From the NCBI RefSeq assembly GCF_020523985.1, contig NZ_JAIVKM010000001.1:434001-498000 (forward strand): a stretch of 64,000 nucleotides of DNA, given 5' to 3'. The translations under genes were made by a program, and so were the position numbers. Under the pieces are notes generated by a model. That model did not search any database and was not told where the DNA came from. It was given only the letters and a program-made list of their open reading frames with translations. Positions within the stretch are counted from its first letter, which is position 1; each line of letters opens with the position of its first letter. Shown piece by piece: positions 8,790 through 17,149 of this stretch. Origin of the DNA: Mangrovibacter yixingensis (GTDB lineage: Bacteria; Pseudomonadota; Gammaproteobacteria; Enterobacterales; Enterobacteriaceae).

Positions 8790-9425
8790 CCATCCCCCGT
8801 GGTTTATCGGTTTAACAGTTTCAATCAAATTACACTGGGATTGCGGCTATTTCTGGCTCTGGGTGTAACAGGATGTGTGATGTTCGGCGTTAACCTGACT
8901 TCGCCTCCGGTAAACAATCAATGGAACCCGCCGGTGCCGACATTTTTGTGGTACAGGGTTTGATGCTGGGGTACGTTGCCAGTAAAGGCATTAGGAACAT
9001 TTTCCATGCGCCAGTTATCAATCACAAATAGCAGGGCATAGATATACCCTGCGCAGGCTGCGGCAGTTATGTGTGATTGCCTGACAACACCAGGGCATTC
9101 TGACAGGGAGTTAGTTAATTCAGTGAATTAGCGCGCATTCGAATGTAAAGTTTTGTTCAGGTTTGTGCGTTGGCTCACCTGACGAATAAGGAAGAGCAAA
9201 TAAACCCGGACAATTTCAGGCAGGTGGCGTATTCCTGTTTCCGGTATTGCAAACAATATACGGCCCGTAGCCCGCACGCGTAATGCGTTGTAAAAGATAA
9301 AAAATGGAATGGGCGCTCAAAATTTGGGGTTGGTTTCTCAGCGGGAAATAAAAGGGCGCTATAAAGGCGGTGGCGCTTGAGGTTTTTGCCTTATGGCGTT
9401 TCTGCTGGTTTGTGCCGCGTTGTGA
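8790..9425. other. Intergenic region upstream of the toxin-antitoxin locus
   Basis: No supported gene. Two opposite frames near 8860-9130 look weakly coding: on the plus strand a lipobox-like LALGVTGC segment, on the minus strand a 70-codon frame ending GTGGFH with no start codon. They cover each other and cannot both be real. The stretch from about 9230 on is probably the leader region of the hok mRNA. Confidence 0.3.
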
Positions 9426-9485
9426 GGCAGAAAGAAGAAAGCCCCGAGTCATTTTTCAATTAACCCGAGGCCCACTGTATGCCTG
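9426..9485 (-). ncRNA. sok: Sok-type antisense RNA
   Basis: On the minus strand, GCCTCGGG (from 9471 down) can pair with CTCGGGGC (ending at 9441) with two G-U wobbles, followed by TTTCTTCTTTCTGCC. As I recall, plasmid R1 Sok ends in the same way (GGGGCTATCTTCTTTCTGCC). The RNA would cover the start of the mok-like leader frame and so block its translation and, through coupling, that of hok. The 5' end is estimated. Confidence 0.65.
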
Positions 9486-9631
9486 AACAACATCAGTATG
9501 GCTTCTTACCGTGCATTATGCAAGGAGGCGTAACCCATGAAACTGCCGCGAAATACTCTTATCTGGTGCGTATTAATCGTGTGTATCACGTTGTTAATAT
9601 TCACATGCCTGACCCGGGCTCGCTTATGTGA
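9479..9631 (+). CDS. mok: mok-like leader frame overlapping hok
   Basis: A 50-codon frame from ATG at 9479 ([12 protein letters not shown]) to TGA at 9629-9631 overlaps hok in another reading frame. In R1-type systems translation of hok depends on translation of such an overlapping mok frame, which is the direct target of Sok. Position, overlap and coverage of its start by the antisense RNA all fit. No function of the peptide itself is implied. Confidence 0.5.
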   Translation: MPEQHQYGFLPCIMQGGVTHETAAKYSYLVRINRVYHVVNIHMPDPGSLM

Positions 9632-9695
9632 AATCCGGTTGAAGGACGGAAACAGAGAGGTCGCTGCCGTGCTGGCTTACGAACCTGGTAAGTAG
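9537..9695 (+). CDS. hok: Hok-family membrane toxin (type I toxin-antitoxin)
   Basis: A 52-residue peptide: [15 protein letters not shown] start, one membrane helix (about 8-26), then TRARLCEIR, and [13 protein letters not shown] at the end. Compared from memory with plasmid R1 Hok (MKLPRSSLVWCVLIV, TRKSLCEIR, REVAAFMAYESGK), it is nearly co-linear, including the conserved Cys in the periplasmic tail. It inserts in the inner membrane and depolarises the cell when the antisense RNA is lost. AAGGAGG stands 7 nt upstream. It is closer to the plasmid type than to E. coli chromosomal HokB, HokC or HokE, yet the surroundings look chromosomal. The frame looks intact. Confidence 0.9.
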   Translation: MKLPRNTLIWCVLIVCITLLIFTCLTRARLCEIRLKDGNREVAAVLAYEPGK

Positions 9696-9704
9696 CCACC
9701 TGTC

Positions 9705-9727
9705 AGGCGGGGGAAACCCCGCCTTTT
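9705..9727 (+). terminator. Hairpin after hok
   Basis: AGGCGGGG (9705-9712) pairs with CCCCGCCT (9717-9724) around a GAAA loop, then TTTT. It is the probable end or processed 3' fold of the hok mRNA. Beyond it, to 10017, no gene is seen. Confidence 0.7.
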
Positions 9728-9767
9728 CAGCGCGTGTTGCTCTGTGCTGCCACAAGCGCCTTATGAA

Positions 9768-9797
9768 GGGGTTGCCGGTTCGCTGGCAACCCCTTTT
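9768..9797. terminator. Second hairpin downstream of hok
   Basis: GGGGTTGCC (9768-9776) pairs with GGCAACCCC (9785-9793), followed by TTTTCC. A strong stem that would end transcription from the left; the minus-strand peroxidase gene ends 220 bp further on. Confidence 0.65.
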
Positions 9798-10017
9798 CCT
9801 TGATTGCTGTGTAGCCAGGCTCCTGAAGCTGCCGGAAAATTCTGTGTATTTATGTTCCCTGGCCGTGCATTTACCTGGTAGTTGCTAATTTGGTTGCAAA
9901 TGAGTTGGCATCTACAACAAAACGGTGGGTTTTAGCGGCAAGTGAACATTCACCGCGCAAGGACTCCGTTGTTGTCTAAAGGGTTTTAAAAGAGAATGGC
10001 TCGAATTACCGGAACAC

Positions 10018-10500
10018 TTAGATTTCAAGTGCTGCAAGAATTTCCGCTTCCATTTTCTCAGGGGTAGTGAACGGAGCAAAACGCTTAAGCGGTGTACCGT
10101 CCCGTCCTATCAGGAACTTAGTGAAATTCCACTTAATCCGCCCACCCAGAACGCCGGGCAATTCTGCTTTCAGATAACGAAACACTGGGTGTGTGGCAGC
10201 GCCGTTAACCTCAATTTTCTCGAACATCGGGAAGCTGACACCGTAATTAATGTGGCATGTCTGAGCGATTTCGTCAGCGCCACCCGGTTCCTGCTTGCCA
10301 AACTGGTTGCAGGGGAAACCAAGCACTACCAGCCCCCGGACGGCGTATTTCTTGTAGAGCGCTTCAAGGCCTGCGTATTGCGGCGTGAAACCACAATTGC
10401 TGGCGGTATTCACCACCAGAACGAGTTTACCTGTGTAATCGGCCATCGGGATGAGCTGGCCCTGCAGGCTGGTGGCCGTGAGTTGGTAAAAGGTGGTCAT
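10018..10500 (-). CDS. Glutathione peroxidase family (thiol peroxidase)
   Basis: A 160-residue cytoplasmic peroxidase reducing H2O2 and organic hydroperoxides. The catalytic tetrad is visible: Cys36 in NTASNCGFTPQY, Gln70 in FPCNQFGKQEPG, and Trp124-Asn125 in IKWNFTKFLI. Cys82 (IAQTCHINYGV) lies where the resolving Cys of thioredoxin-dependent members sits. It lacks the insertion that makes E. coli BtuE 183 residues long, so it is the shorter bacterial GPx type. It is monocistronic. Confidence 0.88.
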   Translation of the reverse strand: MTTFYQLTATSLQGQLIPMADYTGKLVLVVNTASNCGFTPQYAGLEALYKKYAVRGLVVLGFPCNQFGKQEPGGADEIAQTCHINYGVSFPMFEKIEVNGAATHPVFRYLKAELPGVLGGRIKWNFTKFLIGRDGTPLKRFAPFTTPEKMEAEILAALEI

Positions 10501-10783
10501 GTTGGAATCCTCTTAGCAGAATCAGTGCGACGACAACGGCCTGTTTTACCGCGATACTTACCACACGGCGGCGGAATTTCTTATACTGAACCACCAGAAT
10601 TATGCAGTATGAACCTCCTTGACCATAAATAATAAACGCCAGGCTGACAACTTGCGCCAGTGTGTTCCGTCCCCAATGTTCACTACATTTCCCGTCTACG
10701 ATACAGCGGGTTTTAAAATATTCAGGTAATCTGATTCATTGCAAATAAGCCGGGATCGACAGAATCGCCTTACAGGGGAAAAG

Positions 10784-11113
10784 ATGCCAGAACTGAAGAC
10801 GATGCTCATTTTCTTATTAACTGCTTTGGCAGAAATTGTTGGCTGCTATTTACCTTATTTATGGTTGCGGGAAGGGAAAAGCGCCTGGTTGTTACTGCCT
10901 GCTGCATTTAGCCTGGCGCTTTTTAGCTGGTTGCTGACGTTGCACCCGACAGCTGCAGGTAGGGTTTACGCAGCATATGGTGGTGTTTATATTTTTGTCG
11001 CCATTCTGTGGCTTTGGGTTGTAGACGGAATAAAGCCAACAAGTTGGGACTTTTTAGGCGCAGCTATCGCGTTATTGGGCATGAGTATTATTATGTTTGC
11101 CCCCAGAACCTAA
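10784..11113 (+). CDS. ynfA: YnfA/UPF0060 family membrane protein
   Basis: 109 residues, four predicted helices. The start at 10784 is taken because GGGGAA stands just upstream and [29 protein letters not shown] is the usual N-terminus; an ATG-less extension back to 10739 is not needed. Conserved pieces include [20 protein letters not shown] and [20 protein letters not shown]. It is an SMR-like small inner-membrane protein proposed to export toxic compounds. Confidence 0.9.
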   Translation: MPELKTMLIFLLTALAEIVGCYLPYLWLREGKSAWLLLPAAFSLALFSWLLTLHPTAAGRVYAAYGGVYIFVAILWLWVVDGIKPTSWDFLGAAIALLGMSIIMFAPRT

Positions 11114-11182
11114 GGGCCGTTCGTGCCAGGTAACCCCCTGGTGCATGTGTTGAAATCATTTTTAACTGGAGACTTGATTTAA

Positions 11183-11638
11183 ATGCTTAGCCCCGAAATA
11201 CGCCCAGCGCAGTCATCAGATGTTTCTGCTATCGAACATATTATTGACAGCGCATATTCACATTACATAGAACGTATTGGGCGCAAACCAGCACCAATGA
11301 ACTGCAACTATCAGGAAATTGTTAATTCAGGTGACGTATGGGTTCTTACTAACCAGGGGGATGTTATTGGCCTTATCGTCCTGCATTGCGAATCAAATCA
11401 TGTGTCTGTCGGAAGCCTGGCTATAGCTAAAATGTACCAAGGGAAGGGGCTGGGAAAGGCGTTGTTGGCCTATGCTGAATCACATGCCAGAAACGTGGGT
11501 GTGAGTGAGCTTCGGCTCTATACCAACGAAAAGATGTACGAAAACCTGCAGATCTATTCCCGGCTTGGTTGGCAAGAATATGGCAGAGCCGAACAAGATG
11601 GTTACAGGCGGGTTTTTATGAGGAAAATACTCAGTTGA
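11183..11638 (+). CDS. GNAT-family N-acetyltransferase
   Basis: A 151-residue protein with the GNAT fold: IRPAQSSDVSAIEHII at the start, acetyl-CoA loop in KMYQGKGLGKALLAYAESHA (Q/RxxGxG/A motif), then LRLYTNEKMYENLQIYSRLGWQEYGR, the usual beta5-alpha4 region with the Tyr that often acts as general acid. The acceptor substrate is not predictable. It lies 69 bp after ynfA but has its own ribosome site (CTGGAG). Confidence 0.85.
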   Translation: MLSPEIRPAQSSDVSAIEHIIDSAYSHYIERIGRKPAPMNCNYQEIVNSGDVWVLTNQGDVIGLIVLHCESNHVSVGSLAIAKMYQGKGLGKALLAYAESHARNVGVSELRLYTNEKMYENLQIYSRLGWQEYGRAEQDGYRRVFMRKILS

Positions 11639-12101
11639 GCCTTGGGTTTCACGCTCAGGCTCTATCTGGTGACCTGCTCCCCATCGATGAACAACCTTCC
11701 TGTCTCAGCCAGGTTTAGTTGACCACTACAAGGGCCGGAGAGTTGTCACTACCAAACTATAAGCAATGAATCAAAGGCTGAATACAGCCTCAATTTCTAT
11801 TGAGAGATCAGGTGAGAAGAGACGGCTGACTTCTACGAGCGAGCTGGCAAGTGATCACCATAATTTCGTACAGTACACTTTACTTCACCTAACACACGGT
11901 CATTCCTTCTTACCAGATTGCCCATGCCGATGTCCTTTTTAAGGAAACAGGCCGCAATCTTACCATTCCTCTGTAAATGCTCAATGTTGATTGGCGTATT
12001 GAAGGTCCGCTTTGTGCGAGGTGTGGACTACCTAAAACAGTAGCTACAATAGATAACCTTACTAAGGTTACATTATGTTTTTTTAGGCAGAGAAAATGTA
12101 A
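11639..12101. other. Intergenic region with a possible minus-strand gene remnant
   Basis: No intact gene. On the minus strand, between about 11850 and 12030, one frame without a start codon reads NTPINIEHLQRNGKI, later KKDIGMGNLVRRNDRV and GEVKCTVRNYGDHLP, ending in TAG; it has coding character but I do not recognise the family. The surroundings (to 14.4 kb) also look like accessory DNA. Confidence 0.3.
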
Positions 12102-12374
12102 ATGAACAGCTATGTCATCTTCATTAAAGGCGATGAGTCGAAAGTAATAATAAAAACTCAAGTGACGCGTGAGATTTCTAAACAACTAAAAGCTAATGGC
12201 TTTACCAGATATCCTTATACAATAGATGCAGATAATGAAAGAGACGCCATCCAAACACTAAATAAAAAAGGTCAGGAACACTTGAATGCGCTTTCTGAAT
12301 TCACGGGAAATATCTTTTTCTACTGTGCTTTTTTAGTCGTAAGTTTGGTTGTGGCATTCATTTTCTTTCGGTGA
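12102..12374 (+). CDS. Small membrane-anchored protein of unknown function
   Basis: 90 residues: a soluble N-terminal part with charged helices (DESKVIIKTQVTREISKQLKANGFTRYPYTIDADNERDAIQTLNKKG) and a single C-terminal membrane helix (IFFYCAFLVVSLVVAFIFF) ending in Arg. This is a tail-anchor arrangement. No family recognised. Codon use is AT-rich. Confidence 0.55.
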   Translation: MNSYVIFIKGDESKVIIKTQVTREISKQLKANGFTRYPYTIDADNERDAIQTLNKKGQEHLNALSEFTGNIFFYCAFLVVSLVVAFIFFR

Positions 12375-12590
12375 GCATTTTTATTAAATAAAAATAAAAT
12401 AATAATAAATCCTTGAAGTTAGATAAATATTCCTGATTTGTAGGTCGGTATATATGACCTGTTCACCGTTGTTTAAAAGAATGTTAACTCTTGACACGGA
12501 GCGGATACCCTCCAGGATCTGAAGATCTGCTATGAGCGATAAGCTGACCAAAATTTTATAGCCAACACAGTTTTGATGTGTCCACACTGC

Positions 12591-13028
12591 TTAGGACCTT
12601 ATCAGATAAGGTTTTAGAAAATCCTCTACTTCTCGTTTTCCAACTCCTAGCGTAAAGCTGACTCCTGCATTTCTTAAAATTCTGAGGCCTTCACCTCTGT
12701 TTCTAGGATGCGGGTCTTCCATGGCGACATAGACATGGCGTGGTTTCAATTCAGCAAGTGTCAAGGCACAAGAGGGAGTTCTTCCTTGATATGAGCAGGG
12801 TTCAAGTGTGACAAAGATTTCACATTCACTAATTGGAACCGTTAGTTTTGAGATGGCGTCTATCTCTGCATGATGATGGCCAGGATGTTGAGTGAAGCCT
12901 TCGGAAACTACCGCCCGTTTATGGACAATCACGCACCCTACAGGTGGATTTGGTCTGCAGCCGGGTAAGGCTTGACGTGATTTTTCAAGCGCTAACAACA
13001 TGAATTCTAAATTTTCGCTCATCCGCAT
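12591..13028 (-). CDS. Stand-alone RibD-like deaminase domain
   Basis: 145 residues of the cytidine-deaminase fold. Zinc motifs: HAE in HHHAEIDAIS and PCSYQGRTPSC, the spaced Cys pair typical of the RibD deaminase rather than of cytidine deaminases (PCxxC). GCRPNPPVGCVIV also matches RibD. The reductase half (about 220 further residues in RibD) is absent: the gene ends after VEDFLKPYLIRS. It may deaminate a riboflavin-type or other pyrimidine/purine intermediate, or take part in antibiotic or nucleoside biosynthesis. The start could be 13028 or 13022; neither has a clear ribosome site. Confidence 0.7.
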   Translation of the reverse strand: MRMSENLEFMLLALEKSRQALPGCRPNPPVGCVIVHKRAVVSEGFTQHPGHHHAEIDAISKLTVPISECEIFVTLEPCSYQGRTPSCALTLAELKPRHVYVAMEDPHPRNRGEGLRILRNAGVSFTLGVGKREVEDFLKPYLIRS

Positions 13029-13251
13029 TTATGCCCGAATATGTAAATCATAGAGTTACGATTTTCAAACCATCCGGCATGAATATCCATTATTTAGATT
13101 AATTACTCAACAGCTATGACCAACCCGTCGTTAATTCATTCGCAGCCCGAGAATTACACTTTGAAGTGATTCAGTGTATGAGCATGCTGCTTAGCCATGT
13201 TACTGATAATATCTTTTTACTATGAGATAGCTCCTCAGTGTCAGGGTAGTT

Positions 13252-13812
13252 ATGCGCTACGAAAAGTTATTACGAAGAATATTGTCAGCAGATCCTGTTC
13301 GAATGCAGGTTCTTTATGCTGTTCGCCGATTGAAGCTCAGTGATTGCTGGGTTGGGGCGGGTTTTGTGCGAGATGCAGTTTGGGATCATTTACATGGATA
13401 TGGCCCAAAAAACATCCTGGGTGATGTGGATGTTGTCTGGTTTGACCCACAATACTGTAATCCAGATTATGAACTTCATCTGAAAGAACAGCTTAGTCAA
13501 CAATTGCCCACGTTAGACTGGTCTGTAAAGAACCAGGCCAGAATGCATCTGCGTAATGGAGATAACCCTTATTCATCAACAGAGAATGCACTATTGTATT
13601 GGCCTGAAACAGCTACAGCTATAGGGGTTAGATTAGGAGATGAAGATTGTATTGAGGTCATAGCGCCCTTTGGGCTCAATGACCTGTTTGAACTTCGTCT
13701 AAGACCAACCCCCACTTTTGAGCGTGAAAAGCTCGACATCTTTAATCAACGTGTTAACACCAGGCGCTGGAAAGAACGTTATCCTCAGTTACAGCTTATC
13801 GTCCCCACATAA
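13252..13812 (+). CDS. Nucleotidyltransferase-fold protein (DUF925/NTP_transf_6)
   Basis: A 186-residue protein. Residues about 30-70 carry the nucleotidyltransferase core: WVGAGFVRDAVWDHLHGYG followed by GDVDVVWFD with the two metal-binding Asp residues. Later EDCIEVIAPFGLNDLFELRLRPTP and WKERYPQLQ close the domain, as in COG3575 proteins. Substrate unknown. Confidence 0.75.
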   Translation: MRYEKLLRRILSADPVRMQVLYAVRRLKLSDCWVGAGFVRDAVWDHLHGYGPKNILGDVDVVWFDPQYCNPDYELHLKEQLSQQLPTLDWSVKNQARMHLRNGDNPYSSTENALLYWPETATAIGVRLGDEDCIEVIAPFGLNDLFELRLRPTPTFEREKLDIFNQRVNTRRWKERYPQLQLIVPT

Positions 13813-13890
13813 GCAGCATATTTTAAATATTCTGTTTCTCGAACCAACATCCTATTGCCAAAAGTATTGTGACATTCCATTTTTGAGTGA

Positions 13891-14019
13891 GGCGCAGAAG
13901 TTGGTTTGCGGAAGTTATCTAAAAGTGAATGGTCCGCTTACCCGGACGACGAAGAATTTGAATTAATTCCTGGCCCCTACGTTTCCCTGCATGTTGTGGA
14001 AACCATTTTACCGCTATAG
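13891..14019 (+). pseudogene. Coding-like remnant, family unknown
   Basis: A 42-codon open stretch without a usual start codon reads LRKLSKSEWSAYPDDEEF and ends GPYVSLHVVETILPL plus TAG. It is preceded by an in-frame TGA (13888-13890). It looks like the C-terminus of a lost gene. I do not recognise the family. The rest of 13813-14167 shows only a hairpin (GGAAACC at about 14032, GGTTTCC at about 14052). Confidence 0.3.
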
Positions 14020-14167
14020 CTTCATTTTAAGGGAAACCTGTCGGTTCCTTGGTTTCCGGTAATGCTCGGATAAATTTATAATGGCAACGTCCATTCCTGA
14101 AACCAGGCGGCCAAATAAAACCTGGCTAGCTCAAGAAAAAAGACAGCATCTCATCGCTATGTAGTGA

Positions 14168-14350
14168 CTAATCGAGCATATCAAAGCCAGATTTTCGAAA
14201 ATCCCAATATACTTCTGCGTTAGTAAAGGCCGGTAATTTGGCTTTCTGAGCTGCTGATTTTACCGCTGCACAGTATGCTTTATTGCCATTGCTGGTTGAT
14301 ATATTTGAAACCGTGCCATCCACAGCAAATTCTTTCTGGTCACGATGCAG
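14168..14350 (-). pseudogene. Remnant of a TolA-like C-terminal domain
   Basis: Between the in-frame stops at 14351 and 14168 the minus strand reads EFAVDGTVSNISTSNGN, then KAYCAAVKSAAQKAKLP, then VYWDFRKSGFDMLD. This pattern (DGTV, CxAAxxAAxxAKLP, VY.DF) is that of the TolA/TonB-like third domain. No start codon is present and the expected preceding strand is out of frame, so this is a broken gene end. Confidence 0.45.
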
Positions 14351-14487
14351 TTATCTGGAAGCTTTAACCTGTTATTTATCGAATAAAATAAGTTCTTCTG
14401 ACAACGACTCCCGGCATCAGTTTATCTGGCCACCCAACCGCCTGCCCAGTACACGGAAAGCGGTTGGGTGTTTAGGGTATTGCTTGT

Positions 14488-14940
14488 TTATTGTTCAATA
14501 AACTGCACGCCGTTTTCGGTGTTTCCCCAGCGTGGAGCCGTAAGTTGCCCGGAAAATAGCTGGACCAGGTCTGCGAGCAGGCCCCTGAGTGAGGGGAGCA
14601 TCTCGGGCGTTAACGCCTGATGTGTGATGAGCTGTGAAAGCACCAGCGCGTAGTCACACAGTTGTTCACTGCCCGGCGCAAACTCCGGCTGTTGCTGTGG
14701 CGGTTGTTCCACTGTCAGCGCAGAAATCAGGTTATCGGGCACCGGGTCCAGCAGGGTGGGGCGAAGTATCTGCAAACAGGTTGTGAGCCGTTCACTTAAT
14801 GCCTGTTGAAGCTGCGTGTGGTTACATTCCAGCAGAGTATCTGCCAGTTTTTCGCAGTGTGTGGCAAGTGTAATAAAATCAGTGTGATTATTAACCGTAA
14901 CAGCTAATAACGGGTGAGTGTGGTTAAGGGTGGTTGCCAT
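14488..14940 (-). CDS. Conserved-looking protein of unknown function
   Basis: 150 residues from ATG at 14940, preceded by GAGG at 8 nt; the open frame extends further up but without a site. The protein is helical and acidic, rich in Leu, Thr and Gln (NHTQLQQALSERLTTCLQILRPTLLD), and ends GVQFIEQ. No signal peptide, membrane segment or motif recognised. Confidence 0.5.
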   Translation of the reverse strand: MATTLNHTHPLLAVTVNNHTDFITLATHCEKLADTLLECNHTQLQQALSERLTTCLQILRPTLLDPVPDNLISALTVEQPPQQQPEFAPGSEQLCDYALVLSQLITHQALTPEMLPSLRGLLADLVQLFSGQLTAPRWGNTENGVQFIEQ

Positions 14941-15541
14941 AGTGGCATCCTCAGTGAGAGACAAATTGTATCCACCACTGGAGAGGCTAATCTCGCTGGT
15001 GGTGGAACCGGACAGGGTTAGCCTTACCGGTCTCACTGACACCAGCGCATCTTACGATGCCCCCGTCCGGCCCACCATTGAAAAATGTGTAGCCGAACGC
15101 GCGATACAAAAAGCACGATTGTGCCATGTATCGTCAGTGAGGTGAGTCAGGAGGCTAATCCCGGCACTTGATTTTGCAAATGCCGGGCACAGATACCGTT
15201 TTGCCCGCGCACAGGCAAGAAAAGGGCTGCGGCATTGCTCGCAAATTCACAAGTAACACAATGAAAATAAAAGTAGCAGGTGTCTGTATAAAGCTGGTTG
15301 TTCAGCGCACCCACTTATTATTCGCCGTGCTTGAGATAAAACCTTAATTGTTCTTTTCCTGTTCAGAAGGTGTGCTGGCGGCTGGCAGAAGTAGCCAGCA
15401 AGAGTAAACTCGCTAATTGCGCACGGTTTTAAACGGGTTTGCTAACCAGCTGACCTCAGGCGAATACACCACCAGGCATTGTGGTATGTTGCTTATTAGC
15501 ATTTATTCAGTTGAGTTAACAAAAACAGGAAACAGGCCTGC
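14941..15541. other. Intergenic region, 600 bp
   Basis: No supported gene. A short inverted repeat around 15373-15402 (CTGGC ... GCCAG) is the only structure noticed. Promoters for the two divergent flanking genes must lie here. Confidence 0.35.
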
Positions 15542-16210
15542 GTGAATCTCTTTGAAGAACAGTACCGTGCACTGAGAACTCAGGGGGCGAAAGCCTGGGC
15601 GGGAGAGGGTTATGTTCGTGCTAAAAAGCAGCAGGAACAAGTTTTTGCATGGCTGCAGTTAAACCATTATTTGCCACTTCCCGGAGCCAGTGCCCTGGAG
15701 CTGGGATGTGGCAATGGAGCCATGGCTGCACAATCACTTGCTGAGCGTGGTTACTCTGTTTGGGGTGTCGATTTTTCACAGACGGCAATCAAATGGGCCG
15801 AGGCGCTTTTTCAACAACAAAAATTAGCCGCTCAGTTTCTTGTGGGGGATGTGTGCCACCTTCCTCAGCTACCGAATTCCATGTTTGAGTTGATTATTGA
15901 TGGCAGTTGCCTTCATTGCCTGGTTAATCAGGCCCGGCAACGCTGTTTTTCAGAAGTGCGAAGATTACTGAAACCAGCAGGCAGGTTTGTTATTAGCTCA
16001 ATGTGCGGCAGCCCTCGCAACCCTGAAGATATCGCGCATTATGATCCTGAGCATTACCATTTACTCAGAAATGGGCAACCCTGGCGAACACTGAAGCCCT
16101 TTCAGGCGTTAATTGATGAAGTGCAGGGCGCAAAATTTACGGTGCTTGCCACTCAGGTAAACAAGAATCCCTGGTGGGATCACGCAACCATTGTCTGCCA
16201 GCCGGATTAA
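15542..16210 (+). CDS. Class I SAM-dependent methyltransferase
   Basis: 222 residues, GTG start. SAM-binding motif I is ALELGCGNGAMA (about 51-62), acidic motif II is VWGVDFS, motif IV is FELIIDGSCLHCL, and the post-motif RRLLKPAGRFVISSM strand follows. This is the Methyltransf_11/25 type acting on small molecules. Substrate unknown; no partner genes. Confidence 0.82.
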   Translation: MNLFEEQYRALRTQGAKAWAGEGYVRAKKQQEQVFAWLQLNHYLPLPGASALELGCGNGAMAAQSLAERGYSVWGVDFSQTAIKWAEALFQQQKLAAQFLVGDVCHLPQLPNSMFELIIDGSCLHCLVNQARQRCFSEVRRLLKPAGRFVISSMCGSPRNPEDIAHYDPEHYHLLRNGQPWRTLKPFQALIDEVQGAKFTVLATQVNKNPWWDHATIVCQPD

Positions 16211-16320
16211 GCGTTTGTGCAGTGGTATAAACAGTATCGTTGCATATGGTGAGTTTACAGTGAGGCAAGCATGTTGTCTGAAAACCGCTATGCATGCATT
16301 GAGGTTAATGGGAGATGAAA

Positions 16321-16917
16321 ATGAACCGGAATACCGCTTTGTTGTTGATTGATGTTCAGAATAATGTCCTGCGGGGTGTTGGTTCACCCAATAACATGGC
16401 AGAGACTGGCAAATTATTCGACGCCACAATACAACGGCTCGCCTTGGTAAAGCAGCAGGCACTTTCAGCAGGAATACCGGTTATTATCATTCAGCATGCA
16501 GGTACTAAAGGACACCGGCTTGAGACGGGCTCCGAAGGCTGGCAGATCCATCCACTTCTGGAACCAGGAAGAGGGGAGTTAGTTTTTAGTAAAGTGACCA
16601 GCGATTCATTTTATGAGACTAATTTGTTGGAGGAGTTAAATAGATTACAAATTACTAACCTGGTAGTTGGTGGGTTCCTGACTCAATATTGTGTTGACCT
16701 AACTGTTCGCCGGGCCGTTATGTTGGGCTTTGATGTGACACTTCTGTCTGACGGGCATTCAACCTGCGACGAGAACGGGTTGTCGTGCGAGCAAATTATT
16801 GCTCACCATAATAATATTCTGCCCGTTTTTACATTGAATGGGCATGGGGTTGCATTACAGTCGTCAGAGACTGTTATTGCGTCATTAGCATTGAACCAGC
16901 CGCAAGGCACAAACTAG
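16321..16917 (+). CDS. Isochorismatase-family cysteine hydrolase
   Basis: 198 residues from ATG at 16321: GGAG (16311-16314) is 6 nt upstream, while the ATG at 16315 is too close. The catalytic triad is visible: Asp11 (ALLLIDVQNN), Lys in VFSKVTSDSFYETNL, and Cys in GGFLTQYCVDLTVRRA. The family hydrolyses isochorismate, nicotinamide or carbamoyl-type amides. No siderophore genes are near, so an amidohydrolase role is more likely. Confidence 0.85.
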   Translation: MNRNTALLLIDVQNNVLRGVGSPNNMAETGKLFDATIQRLALVKQQALSAGIPVIIIQHAGTKGHRLETGSEGWQIHPLLEPGRGELVFSKVTSDSFYETNLLEELNRLQITNLVVGGFLTQYCVDLTVRRAVMLGFDVTLLSDGHSTCDENGLSCEQIIAHHNNILPVFTLNGHGVALQSSETVIASLALNQPQGTN

Positions 16918-17149
16918 CAGGGCCTTGCTATTAGCAAGTTTTAACTGGCCTCATTATTTTTTGACGGTGTGCCAATATAAATCACTTAATAAGTAACCCT
17001 TGTTCCTGCCAGCAGCAAAACCCTGGTGTGCTTTTTTACTTATGGCTGACTTCGGCACAATTTTTCATGTTTGCCACTGCCCCAAAATACCGGATGACAA
17101 TCCGGCACGCTCTGTGCAGGATAGTTCTTTTTGTTTTCAGGGAATCACC

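Noticed and set aside
8748-8963. Plus-strand frame with a lipobox-like LALGVTGC
   Set aside because: It lies opposite the YrhK gene and a minus-strand frame, has no ribosome site, and the N-terminal half is plainly the complement of yrhK.
8919-9132. Minus-strand 70-codon frame ending GTGGFH
   Set aside because: No start codon and no recognised family; could be chance in GC-balanced DNA.
14283-14501. 72-codon plus-strand frame
   Set aside because: It is the complement of the TolA-like remnant and of the end of the next gene, without a ribosome site.
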